Part shown: positions 1 through 6,106 of the stretch, piece after piece
How positions within the stretch are numbered: the stretch's first letter is position 1
Layout: each line of letters begins with the position of its first letter
Assembly: GCA_041584015.1 (NCBI GenBank)
Contig: JBFHES010000191.1
Span: 1 to 9,177 of the forward strand
Source of the DNA: JBFHES01 sp041584015
GTDB taxonomy: Bacteria; Bacteroidota; Bacteroidia; Bacteroidales; M50B96
Length of the DNA: 9,177 bases
Reading direction: 5' to 3'
Notes under the pieces: model-generated
Seen by the model: the letters and a program-made list of their open reading frames with translations, nothing else
Databases searched by the model: none
Told to the model about the DNA's origin: nothing
Program-made: the position numbers and the translations under genes

Positions 1-507
1 AAGGAAATATTAGAGCAACTTGCCGAAGAATTGAAGTTGAAACCATCCGTAATTGAGGACATTAATAATTTTAAGGATCGTGGGTTTAGTGATTATTTTG
101 CCTTGTTGCTTTCTAAAAGCTATTTCCCTGGCGAGAAAAGAATAAAAAATGCATTTCATGATATTTTATTGTCCATAGCCAATGAGGGCAATGCTATTAT
201 TGTTGGACGTGCAGGTTATTACATAACCAACCATTTACAGAATTCTTATCATGTGCGCTTATATGCCCCGCTTGAATGGCGTGTCGATCGCTTTTCTGAG
301 AAACGAGAATTATCGTATCAGGATGCCATGAAGCAGGTTGAAGATATGAATAAGAATAGATTGCAGTTTTTGGAATATTTTAGAGATAATAAAAAACAGA
401 ATAAGCCTTTTAATCAAGAGTTCGATTGCTCAGTAAATAGTATTGAGCAAATAGTAGATCAAATATGGTCTGATCTCGAAAAAACATTTTTAAATGATGC
501 AGATTAA
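1..507 (+). CDS. Cytidylate kinase-like family protein, 5' end missing
   Basis: The reading frame is open from base 1, so the true start lies left of the window; 168 residues are visible, ending at TAA 505-507. The segment with residues NAIIVGRAGYYIT (bases 190-228), followed by a VRLYAPLEWRVDRF stretch, resembles the middle of the cytidylate kinase-like family (AAA_26 type), where an arginine-rich lid follows the 'GR' strand. The N-terminal P-loop that would bind ATP is outside the window, so kinase activity cannot be judged here. Proteins of this family are usually about 200-220 residues, so roughly 30-50 residues are probably missing. They are soluble and mostly uncharacterised; nucleoside monophosphate phosphorylation is inferred from homology only. 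A TTG at base 31 is in frame but is very unlikely to be the real start, because the upstream codons read as plausible protein (KEILEQLAEE). The next gene converges on it, 14 bases away. Confidence 0.72.
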   Translation, partial: KEILEQLAEELKLKPSVIEDINNFKDRGFSDYFALLLSKSYFPGEKRIKNAFHDILLSIANEGNAIIVGRAGYYITNHLQNSYHVRLYAPLEWRVDRFSEKRELSYQDAMKQVEDMNKNRLQFLEYFRDNKKQNKPFNQEFDCSVNSIEQIVDQIWSDLEKTFLNDAD

Positions 508-521
508 CAACAGCTTATCGA

Positions 522-1067
522 TTATTCGATGGAGAATTTTTCTGGATGCTTGGCTACGACTCCTTTGTAGTAGGCCTTAATTTCAATAATATCCTTTTTG
601 TAATCACCGGTCGGTACGAACCTGCCCTTAAAGCCAACTTCTTTTTTACCGTAATCCATAGCAGCAATGTATATTGGTATCTCGGCGCGCTGGGCAATCA
701 GGTAAAAACCACGCTTCCAATTCTTGGTTAAACTGCGGGTTCCTTCCGGTGCAATGGCCAGGTGAATCTTATCGCTCTCCTTTATTAGCTTTGTTACCTT
801 CTCGTACATAGAACCACCTTTGTCGCGTTCAACAGGTATGGCACCCATCCATTTTAAAATCCCTTTTAAAGGCCAAAAGAACATTTCACTCTTTATTAAA
901 ACTTTGGCGCTACCACCTACAACTCTATAAAAAGACCAGGCTATAATGAAATCCCACATGCTGGTATGAGGAGCACCAATAAGTATGCATTTATCATCTT
1001 TGGGTTTTTCGCCAATAACTGTCCAACCCATGGTTTTTAAAAGTAGCTTGCAAAAAAGTGTAATCAT
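522..1067 (-). CDS. PlsC-like 1-acylglycerol-phosphate acyltransferase family protein
   Basis: This 181-residue protein carries the acyltransferase signature blocks in order: HTSMWD (residues 34-39, the catalytic HX4D motif), a GAIPVERD block (75-82) and PEGTRS (107-112, the EGTR block that contacts the glycerol phosphate). These identify the lysophospholipid acyltransferase superfamily, which moves an acyl chain onto a glycerolipid or related acceptor at the inner membrane face. It is shorter than classical PlsC (about 240 residues) and matches the small, stand-alone acyltransferases common in Bacteroidota, whose acceptor is often unknown. I therefore do not assign plsC. The hydrophobic N-terminus (ITLFCKLLLK) may serve as a membrane anchor. 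The start is the ATG at 1067-1065. It reads divergently from cheR across a 118-base gap and converges with the kinase-like gene. Nothing in the flanks ties it to a pathway. Confidence 0.85.
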   Translation of the reverse strand: MITLFCKLLLKTMGWTVIGEKPKDDKCILIGAPHTSMWDFIIAWSFYRVVGGSAKVLIKSEMFFWPLKGILKWMGAIPVERDKGGSMYEKVTKLIKESDKIHLAIAPEGTRSLTKNWKRGFYLIAQRAEIPIYIAAMDYGKKEVGFKGRFVPTGDYKKDIIEIKAYYKGVVAKHPEKFSIE

Positions 1068-1086
1068 TATCTAAAGTTTGAGTCTA

Positions 1087-1094
1087 CAAAAATA
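1087..1094 (-). promoter_or_regulatory. Candidate -7 element of the acyltransferase gene
   Basis: On the minus strand this reads TATTTTTG, a full match to the Bacteroidota -7 consensus TAnnTTTG. It would place the transcript start near base 1080, leaving a leader of about a dozen bases before the ATG at 1067. I see no TTG at the expected 17-23 bases upstream, so only half of the promoter is supported, and in AT-rich DNA such an octamer can occur by chance. Confidence 0.3.
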
Positions 1095-1103
1095 ATTAGA
1101 TTT

Positions 1104-1133
1104 TTGAATAATAACTTTTTGTGATTAACTCTG
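1104..1133 (+). promoter_or_regulatory. Candidate Bacteroidota-type promoter for cheR
   Basis: TTG at 1104-1106 is followed after 19 bases by TAACTCTG (1126-1133), which matches TAnnTTTG at all but one position. The spacing lies in the known TTG-N17-23-TAnnTTTG range. Transcription would start near 1140, giving a leader of about 45 bases before the cheR ATG. It is the best-spaced pair I found in this divergent gap, but it rests on consensus alone. Confidence 0.35.
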
Positions 1134-1185
1134 AACTTTTAGCCATTTATAACGTAGTCTTAAGCATTGATAATTGTAGCGAAAC

Positions 1186-2028
1186 ATGACCAAAACTAAA
1201 CTTTTTGAAGAGAATCAAGACATTGAAATAGAGCTGTTGTTAGAGGCTATGTTTCAGAAGTATGGCTATGATTTCAGAAATTATGGACGCGCTCATATTA
1301 AAAGGCGCTTGAATCACCGGATGAAACTTTCGGGTTTTAATAATTATGTTGAGATGATAGAGGAAGTACTTTATAATCCGGCTTACTTCGATCAGTTGTT
1401 AGTCGATTTATCAATTAACGTAACCGAAATGTACCGCGATCCTGGCTTTTATAAAGCGCTTAGAGAGCAAGTTGTGCCTATCCTTAAAACATATCCTTAT
1501 TTAAAAATTTGGCATGCTGGCTGTGCAAGTGGCGAGGAGGTTTATTCAATGGCCATTATGTTAAAAGAAGAGGGCCTGTATGATAGAACCCAAATTTACG
1601 CAACCGATTTTAATCAGAACATATTAAAAAAAGCTAAAGATGGAATTTACCCGGCAAGCAGCTTGAACGATTTTTCATTGAACTATCAGGCAGCCGGAGG
1701 GCAAAGTACCTTAATCGATTATTTTACTTCAAAATACGATTCGGTTATTGTTGATCAATCACTAAAAAAGAACATTGTTTTTTCTGATCATAATTTAGTT
1801 CTAGATGGGGTGTTTGGCGAGATGAATTTAATTATGTGCCGAAATGTGCTCATCTATTTCGATAAGCAATTACAGAATAGAGTTATTAATCTATTTCAAG
1901 AAAGTCTTATTCCCGGTGGTCTCTTATGCTTGGGCTCTAAGGAAAGTTTAAAATTTACGAATTACTCCAAACACTTTGAACCAGTTGTCGAAAACGAAAA
2001 AATATTCAGAAAGAATTATCAGGCATAA
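1186..2028 (+). CDS. cheR: CheR-type protein-glutamate O-methyltransferase
   Basis: The 280 residues fit a complete CheR (the E. coli protein is about the same length). The N-terminal helical part has the basic HIKRRLNHRM segment (37-46), followed by SINVTEMYRD (76-85), the counterpart of the conserved T-E-x-F-R-D block. The SAM-binding domain shows motif I as WHAGCASGEEVYS (109-121), an acidic strand end ATDFN with Asp141, and the CRNVLIYF block (218-225). It should methylate glutamate side chains using S-adenosylmethionine, classically on chemoreceptors. I see no C-terminal TPR or coiled-coil extension. There is no methyl-accepting protein, cheA or cheW in the window, so the target is unknown. 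In Bacteroidota, CheR/CheB pairs often occur away from a full chemotaxis set, near hybrid histidine kinases. The cheB reading frame overlaps the last 44-53 bases, which implies co-transcription and probably coupled translation. Confidence 0.92.
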   Translation: MTKTKLFEENQDIEIELLLEAMFQKYGYDFRNYGRAHIKRRLNHRMKLSGFNNYVEMIEEVLYNPAYFDQLLVDLSINVTEMYRDPGFYKALREQVVPILKTYPYLKIWHAGCASGEEVYSMAIMLKEEGLYDRTQIYATDFNQNILKKAKDGIYPASSLNDFSLNYQAAGGQSTLIDYFTSKYDSVIVDQSLKKNIVFSDHNLVLDGVFGEMNLIMCRNVLIYFDKQLQNRVINLFQESLIPGGLLCLGSKESLKFTNYSKHFEPVVENEKIFRKNYQA

Positions 2029-2587
2029 ATACGAGGCTGTGGTTGTTGGTGTTTCGGCAGGTGGTATTAATGCTCTAATTAAATTGCTGGGAACATTGTC
2101 AAAGGAGTTTAGTTTACCTTTGATAATCGTGCAACACTTAAGCCCAAGGTACGAGAACTATTTGGTTGATATTCTCTCGAAGCAAACTTTGTTAACAGTA
2201 ATGGAAGCTGAGGAAAAAGAGAAAATTAAGGCTGGTAACATCTATATTGCTGCACCCAATTATCACTTGCTAATCGAATCAGATAAGACCTTTTCCTTGT
2301 CGGTAGATGAGCATGTATGTTTTTCCAGACCGTCCATTGATGTGTTATTCGAAACGGCTTCCTTTGCCTATGGCAATAAACTTATTGGTGTGATTTTAAC
2401 AGGAGCCAATAAAGATGGTGCATCAGGGTTGAAGGCTATACAAGACAGAGGCGGATTAGCAGTTGTTCAAAATCCTGAAACGGCTGAAGTGAATAGTATG
2501 CCTAAGGCGGCATTGGAACTTACACAAACCCAACATGTTTTTAATATTCATGAAATAGGCCACTTTCTATCGTCTATTAATTCTTAA
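1976..2587 (+). CDS. cheB: CheB-type methylesterase domain protein without receiver domain
   Basis: Up to 203 residues make up a single CheB catalytic domain. The triad is visible: Ser27 in GVSAGG, His54 in VQHLS and Asp147 in TGANKDG; the APNYH block (93-97) also fits. It should hydrolyse glutamate methyl esters (or deamidate glutamine) on the proteins that CheR modifies, in the cytoplasm. The N-terminal receiver domain of classical CheB (about 350 residues in all) is absent, so control by CheA phosphorylation is not expected. The start is unusual: between the upstream in-frame stop at 1949 and the catalytic His there is no ATG, and the first internal Met is residue 76. TTG at 1976 is the coordinate given; TTG at 1985 and ATT at 2015 are also possible. 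The frame is shifted by one base relative to cheR, which ends at 2028, so the genes overlap by about 44-53 bases. Confidence 0.88.
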   Translation: MNQLSKTKKYSERIIRHKYEAVVVGVSAGGINALIKLLGTLSKEFSLPLIIVQHLSPRYENYLVDILSKQTLLTVMEAEEKEKIKAGNIYIAAPNYHLLIESDKTFSLSVDEHVCFSRPSIDVLFETASFAYGNKLIGVILTGANKDGASGLKAIQDRGGLAVVQNPETAEVNSMPKAALELTQTQHVFNIHEIGHFLSSINS

Positions 2588-2654
2588 ATTATTCCAACTT
2601 TTTTAATTATTTCGTGTTACTTTTAGCTGAATAGATAAGAGTAAAATCTGCCTT

Positions 2655-3404
2655 ATGAGAATTACAAGAGAAATGAAAATGGCTGAGATGATTCATCTCA
2701 ATCATTTATTGCTGGGAGTGATAGATCGCTTTGGATTAAAAATAGGCTTCGGAGAAAAAACAATTGAGGACCTCTGCAGGGATCACGAATTAAATGTTGA
2801 TTTCTTTCTTGAGATTTGTAATGCCTATATAGATGAGCACTATTTTCCAAAGGTGCAGCTTCAGGCCTTTCCAATCAGCAATATTGTGGCTTATCTTAAG
2901 AAAACGCATAGTTATTATTTAGGCAAAATTTTACCAGAAATAGATGAGTATATAGTAAAACTTGAAAATGCAACCTTCGAAGCAAAACCGAATGTTGGCG
3001 TTGTTAAAAGCTTTTTTGAAAATTATAAGGAAGAAGTTACGACGCATATAATGCGCGAAGAAGATCGTGTTTTTCCGTATGTGCTTAAAATTGAAGAAGC
3101 ACATAAGTCGCTTAAACTTAGCAATGAGTTGAAAAAAGAAATTGAAAACTATTCAATTAATCATTATTACGATGATCACGATGATGTTGAAGAGAAGTTA
3201 TATGACCTTAAAAATATCATTATTAAATACCTTCCACAGCCTGAAGAGATTGATTTAATTCACAAGCTAATTAATAGCCTGTTTAGTTTGGAGAAAGACC
3301 TGAATGATCATTCGCGAATTGAGGACAAGGTGTTGGTTCCTAAGGTGGCGGTGATGGAACGCGAACTGTTAGCAATTTATCAATCGCAAAATAATCAAGC
3401 ATAA
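2655..3404 (+). CDS. Hemerythrin-like (HHE) domain protein related to RIC/YtfE/ScdA
   Basis: The layout of this 249-residue protein follows the RIC (YtfE/ScdA) family. An N-terminal helical segment (about 7-60) resembles the ScdA-N domain but lacks its Cys pair, having GFGEKT instead. A C-terminal four-helix bundle carries candidate iron ligands: His85 (helix 1), His131 with Glu135 (HxxxE, helix 2), His175 in DDHDD (helix 3) and His219 with Glu223 (HxxxE, helix 4). The position matching the second helix-1 His of YtfE (near residue 105) has no His, so the diiron site may have one ligand fewer. Family members bind a diiron centre and respond to oxygen, nitric oxide or oxidative damage, some by repairing iron-sulfur clusters. 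It is cytoplasmic: I see no signal peptide or membrane segment. The ATG of a LuxR-type regulator directly follows its stop codon, which suggests a sensory role. I could not find a convincing promoter in the 67 bases before it. Confidence 0.82.
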   Translation: MRITREMKMAEMIHLNHLLLGVIDRFGLKIGFGEKTIEDLCRDHELNVDFFLEICNAYIDEHYFPKVQLQAFPISNIVAYLKKTHSYYLGKILPEIDEYIVKLENATFEAKPNVGVVKSFFENYKEEVTTHIMREEDRVFPYVLKIEEAHKSLKLSNELKKEIENYSINHYYDDHDDVEEKLYDLKNIIIKYLPQPEEIDLIHKLINSLFSLEKDLNDHSRIEDKVLVPKVAVMERELLAIYQSQNNQA

Positions 3405-4001
3405 ATGGCCGATCCGAAAATTATTATTGCCACCGAATCAGTTGTTTTGCAGAAAGGCATTCGTGCTTTAATTGATTCGCTTGGGCGTTTCGATTATTTG
3501 TACTGCGATGATGTTCGTCGCCTGTCGAGGATGATTGATACAACCGATGCCTCAATGGTGATTATTTCGTCCGTGTTGTTTAGTGCACCAAATTCTTATT
3601 CTGGCTTTTTACGTGAACATGATGATGATAAAAAACGCATAGTACTGTTGTTGGTTAACGAAACAATGGATGATTTAATGGATGTTGCTGCGGTGCGTTT
3701 GTCTGAGCCGGAAGAGGTATTCATGGAATTATTTAAATCGAAACTGGCCAATGAAAATGCACTGAAAGTTGAGAAAGAAAGTACCGAGTTAAGCGTACGC
3801 GAAAAATCAATACTAAGAGAAATAGCCTTAGGCAAAACCAGTAAGCTAATTGCCGAAGAACTATTTATTAGTGCACATACGGTTGTTACCCACCGCAAAA
3901 ATATTAATCGAAAATTGAATATTAAAACGGCATCAGGTTTAACTGTTTATGCCATACTTAATAATATTATTTCAGTTGAAGAGTTAGAGCAAAATCAATA
4001 A
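3405..4001 (+). CDS. LuxR/NarL-type regulator with degenerate receiver domain
   Basis: The C-terminus (about 126-190) is a LuxR-type helix-turn-helix: ELSVREKSIL, then GKTSKLIAEELFISAHTV and a recognition helix with THRKNINRKL. These are the hallmark positions of NarL/FixJ-family DNA-binding domains. The N-terminal 115 residues have the size and strand pattern of a receiver (KIIIATES, then MVIISS), but the acidic pocket is gone (ATES in place of the Asp pair) and no Asp ends strand 3 (ISS at 54-56, where the phospho-acceptor should be). It is therefore probably not a phosphorylated response regulator; control by partner binding or by level is inferred. Its ATG follows the hemerythrin gene's stop codon with no gap, and the LOG gene follows after 2 bases, so the three are almost certainly one transcript. 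The likeliest partner is the hemerythrin-like protein. The DNA targets are unknown; no repeated operator is obvious in the window. Confidence 0.86.
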   Translation: MADPKIIIATESVVLQKGIRALIDSLGRFDYLYCDDVRRLSRMIDTTDASMVIISSVLFSAPNSYSGFLREHDDDKKRIVLLLVNETMDDLMDVAAVRLSEPEEVFMELFKSKLANENALKVEKESTELSVREKSILREIALGKTSKLIAEELFISAHTVVTHRKNINRKLNIKTASGLTVYAILNNIISVEELEQNQ

Positions 4002-4003
4002 TT

Positions 4004-4597
4004 ATGAATATATGTGTTTTCTGTTCATCAAGTAATGCCGTTGAAAAAAGTTACTTTAATGAAGCTACCCGTTTAGGCGAACGATTGAGTAGTGGTGGTC
4101 ATCATTTGGTTTATGGAGGTTCAAATGTTGGGTTGATGCATGAAATTGCATTAACAGTTAAAAAGGCAGGCAGTAAGGTTACAGGCGTAATTCCTGTTCG
4201 GATCCATGACAAGGGACTTGGAGCGGAAATAGCGGACGAACTTATTATTACCAAAGATATGAGTGAGCGCAAACAAACAATGGCTGATCGCTCGGATGCT
4301 TTCATTGCTTTGCCTGGTGGTTTTGGTACACTCGAAGAGATTCTAGAGGTAATCACTTTAAAGCAATTGCAATATCACAATAAGCCAATTGTATTCATTA
4401 ATACCAATGGTTTTTACGATAAGCTTGTAGGTTTCTTTGATGTATTGTATGAAAGTTATTTTGCTAAACCCGATTATCGCGATTATTACTACATGGCTGC
4501 AGATGCGGAAGATGCGCTATCGTATATTGAAAATTATACCGCACCTGATTTTAAAGATAAATGGTATTGGGTAGGTTCTGAGGAATTTAAGAAGTAG
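4004..4597 (+). CDS. LOG-family (TIGR00730) nucleoside 5'-monophosphate phosphoribohydrolase
   Basis: The 197 residues match the LOG ('Lonely Guy') Rossmann-fold family. YGGSNVGLM (37-45) near the N-terminus, MSERKQTM (86-93) with the catalytic Arg89, and the signature PGGFGTLEE (104-112) with the catalytic Glu are all present. Family enzymes cut the N-glycosidic bond of nucleoside monophosphates. Plant and some bacterial members release cytokinins from cytokinin riboside phosphates; many bacterial ones act on AMP or other purine/pyrimidine nucleotides. In a non-plant-associated bacterium a housekeeping nucleotide role is the safer reading. The length is usual for the family. The gene is the last of the tight hemerythrin-LuxR-LOG trio, 2 bases after the LuxR stop. 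Its 3' end overlaps the convergent lycopene cyclase gene by 11 bases. I see nothing that links it mechanistically to the redox-type partners. Confidence 0.9.
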   Translation: MNICVFCSSSNAVEKSYFNEATRLGERLSSGGHHLVYGGSNVGLMHEIALTVKKAGSKVTGVIPVRIHDKGLGAEIADELIITKDMSERKQTMADRSDAFIALPGGFGTLEEILEVITLKQLQYHNKPIVFINTNGFYDKLVGFFDVLYESYFAKPDYRDYYYMAADAEDALSYIENYTAPDFKDKWYWVGSEEFKK

Positions 4598-5273
4598 CTT
4601 TTGGTTTTTGAAACCACTCGTACAGCCCAATGTTTAGAATTAATAATGATAAGAGATAGACTGTATCTTCCACCGGAATTGAAAATAATCGGAATCCAAT
4701 AATTTCGCTTGAGTTATAGCTAACAACAGGCAGTGCGGTAAGTATGCCGTTTACAATTATGAAAGGAACCAGACTAATTGCAAATGAGATGTAAAAGGCG
4801 AGCTTATTTTTGTTTAAAAATGATAAGCCGCTAAAAATGATTAACAAGAAGATGGCAAACCCAAAATTTACCTTGGTGTAAAGGCCTCCCAGGTTTAAGA
4901 TCAACATAACAGCAAGTGAAATAGAGAGGATGTAGTTTATAAAGTTAACCGATTTGCCTTTAAGGATTGGGAAATAGCTTTTAATCACATCATAAATAAA
5001 CACACAACAAAAAGGTATGATGATGAAAAAAAGCCATTCCTCTACAGGTAAACCTGCAATCCTGTTTCCTAAAATATATTGATCGTTAAAACTCCAAACT
5101 CCCTCTTTAGTAAACCACACGTCCCATACTATAAAAATAGCTGCACTGATTACTATTGCAGGAAACAAATGTTTCCAACGCTTATAAAATGCAACCTTTT
5201 TATCGAAACTTAGCACAAGCGGTACAAAAACACTTGCAAGCAGTAAACCAATGTAAGTGTAGCTATCGGGCAT
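4587..5273 (-). CDS. crtYcd: Lycopene cyclase, fused CrtYc-CrtYd type
   Basis: This 228-residue, strongly hydrophobic protein has about six or seven predicted membrane segments and an internal two-fold repeat, as expected for fused CrtYc/CrtYd lycopene cyclases of bacteria, archaea and fungi. The first half has GVWSFN, then PVEEWLFF (76-83); the second half repeats it as SIPVEDTVY (PVED at 200-203). The paired acidic residues after Pro-Val are the conserved signature. It converts the psi-ends of lycopene to beta-ionone rings, giving gamma-carotene (one ring) or beta-carotene (two), in the cytoplasmic membrane. It is unrelated to the FAD-type CrtY and to CruA. The ATG overlaps the crtB stop in a TAATG arrangement (one shared base), so translation is probably coupled. 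It is the last gene of the crtI-crtB-cyclase operon. I see no separate beta-carotene hydroxylase gene between crtB and this gene, where many Bacteroidota carry crtZ. Confidence 0.9.
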   Translation of the reverse strand: MPDSYTYIGLLLASVFVPLVLSFDKKVAFYKRWKHLFPAIVISAAIFIVWDVWFTKEGVWSFNDQYILGNRIAGLPVEEWLFFIIIPFCCVFIYDVIKSYFPILKGKSVNFINYILSISLAVMLILNLGGLYTKVNFGFAIFLLIIFSGLSFLNKNKLAFYISFAISLVPFIIVNGILTALPVVSYNSSEIIGFRLFSIPVEDTVYLLSLLILNIGLYEWFQKPKATS

Positions 5274-6106
5274 TATAATAGGTTAAATGAGTTGCGCACA
5301 AAAGCATTAAACATTAAGTAAATTTTCTTGTGATTTTTAACGCTGAATCTCACATTAAGAATTTCGTGGGGCTGTGCCATCTGAATCTTATGCAAAAGTC
5401 TTTGATAATATCTGTAGGCTAAGTAAACACCAAATCGAACTTCTTTCTTCAGCGCTTTAACACCTTCAAAGGCTTCCTCAAAATCTTTCTGAATCTCTTG
5501 TTCTATTTGCAGTTTGGTGTGTTTGTCAAAGTTATTGAAATCGATATTTTTGAAATACACACGTCCCTTACTTTCAAAGTCGTCTTGTGCATCGCGTAGA
5601 AAGTTAACCTTTTGGAAGGCCTCTCCAAGTTTCCTGGCAGGTGCAATTAAGCTGTCGTATTTATCAGGTTCGCCTTTGTAAAAAACGCGCAAGCACATTA
5701 ATCCAACAACTTCTGCCGATCCGTATATGTAATCCTTAAGCATGTTTTGGTCGTATTCCAAATTGTTTAAGTCCATTTCCATGCTATCAAGAAAAGCAGT
5801 AATTAGATGATGATCAATGGCAAATTCATTAACTACCCATAGGAAACTATCAATAACAGGATTAATGCTGAACTTTCGTTCAATGGCATCAAAGGTTTCT
5901 TTTCTGAACTCATTTAATAATACTTGCTGATTCTGTTCGAAAAATGTGTCGACTATTTCATCGGCAAAGCGCACGTATCCGTAGATGGCGTAAATGCCTT
6001 TTCGGTATTCTGGTTTAAGCATTTTAACAGCTAACGAGAATGATGTGCTATAGTTTTGTGTCGTTATCCGGCTAATGTCTATGCTGTTTTTTCTATAAAG
6101 TTCCAT
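5273..6106 (-). CDS. crtB: Phytoene synthase
   Basis: With the ATG at 6106-6104 the protein has 277 residues, a normal length for bacterial phytoene/squalene synthase family proteins. Both Asp-rich, Mg-binding motifs are present: RFADEIVD (46-53, DxxxD) and NFLRDAQDD (168-176, DxxxD). The GSAEVVGLM block (129-137) and the GRVYF tail after motif 2 also fit. It condenses two geranylgeranyl diphosphates to 15-cis-phytoene at the membrane surface. The order with crtI and a lycopene cyclase favours phytoene over squalene synthesis. A TTG two codons earlier (6112) is open, but the ATG is preferred because it gives MELYRKN, typical of this subgroup. The start lies inside the 3' end of crtI (14-base overlap) and the stop shares a base with the cyclase start, a compact layout that points to one transcript and coupled translation. 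Confidence 0.94.
   Translation of the reverse strand: MELYRKNSIDISRITTQNYSTSFSLAVKMLKPEYRKGIYAIYGYVRFADEIVDTFFEQNQQVLLNEFRKETFDAIERKFSINPVIDSFLWVVNEFAIDHHLITAFLDSMEMDLNNLEYDQNMLKDYIYGSAEVVGLMCLRVFYKGEPDKYDSLIAPARKLGEAFQKVNFLRDAQDDFESKGRVYFKNIDFNNFDKHTKLQIEQEIQKDFEEAFEGVKALKKEVRFGVYLAYRYYQRLLHKIQMAQPHEILNVRFSVKNHKKIYLMFNAFVRNSFNLL

Noticed and set aside
31..33. TTG as the start of the kinase-like gene
   Set aside because: The frame remains open to base 1 with plausible helical residues, and the family's P-loop region is still missing, so the gene begins outside the window.
517..530. ATCGA-TTAT-TCGAT hairpin between the convergent kinase-like and acyltransferase genes, as a terminator
   Set aside because: Only five base pairs, no GC-rich stem and no following T-run on either strand; it also reaches into the acyltransferase stop region.
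2618..2625. TACTTTTA as a -7 element of a separate promoter for the hemerythrin-like gene
   Set aside because: One mismatch to the consensus, but no TTG lies 17-23 bases upstream, so it cannot be told from chance in AT-rich DNA.
4004..4597. Cytokinin biosynthesis as the role of the LOG-family gene
   Set aside because: The family motif shows only nucleotide phosphoribohydrolase chemistry; no isopentenyltransferase or plant-association gene is in view.
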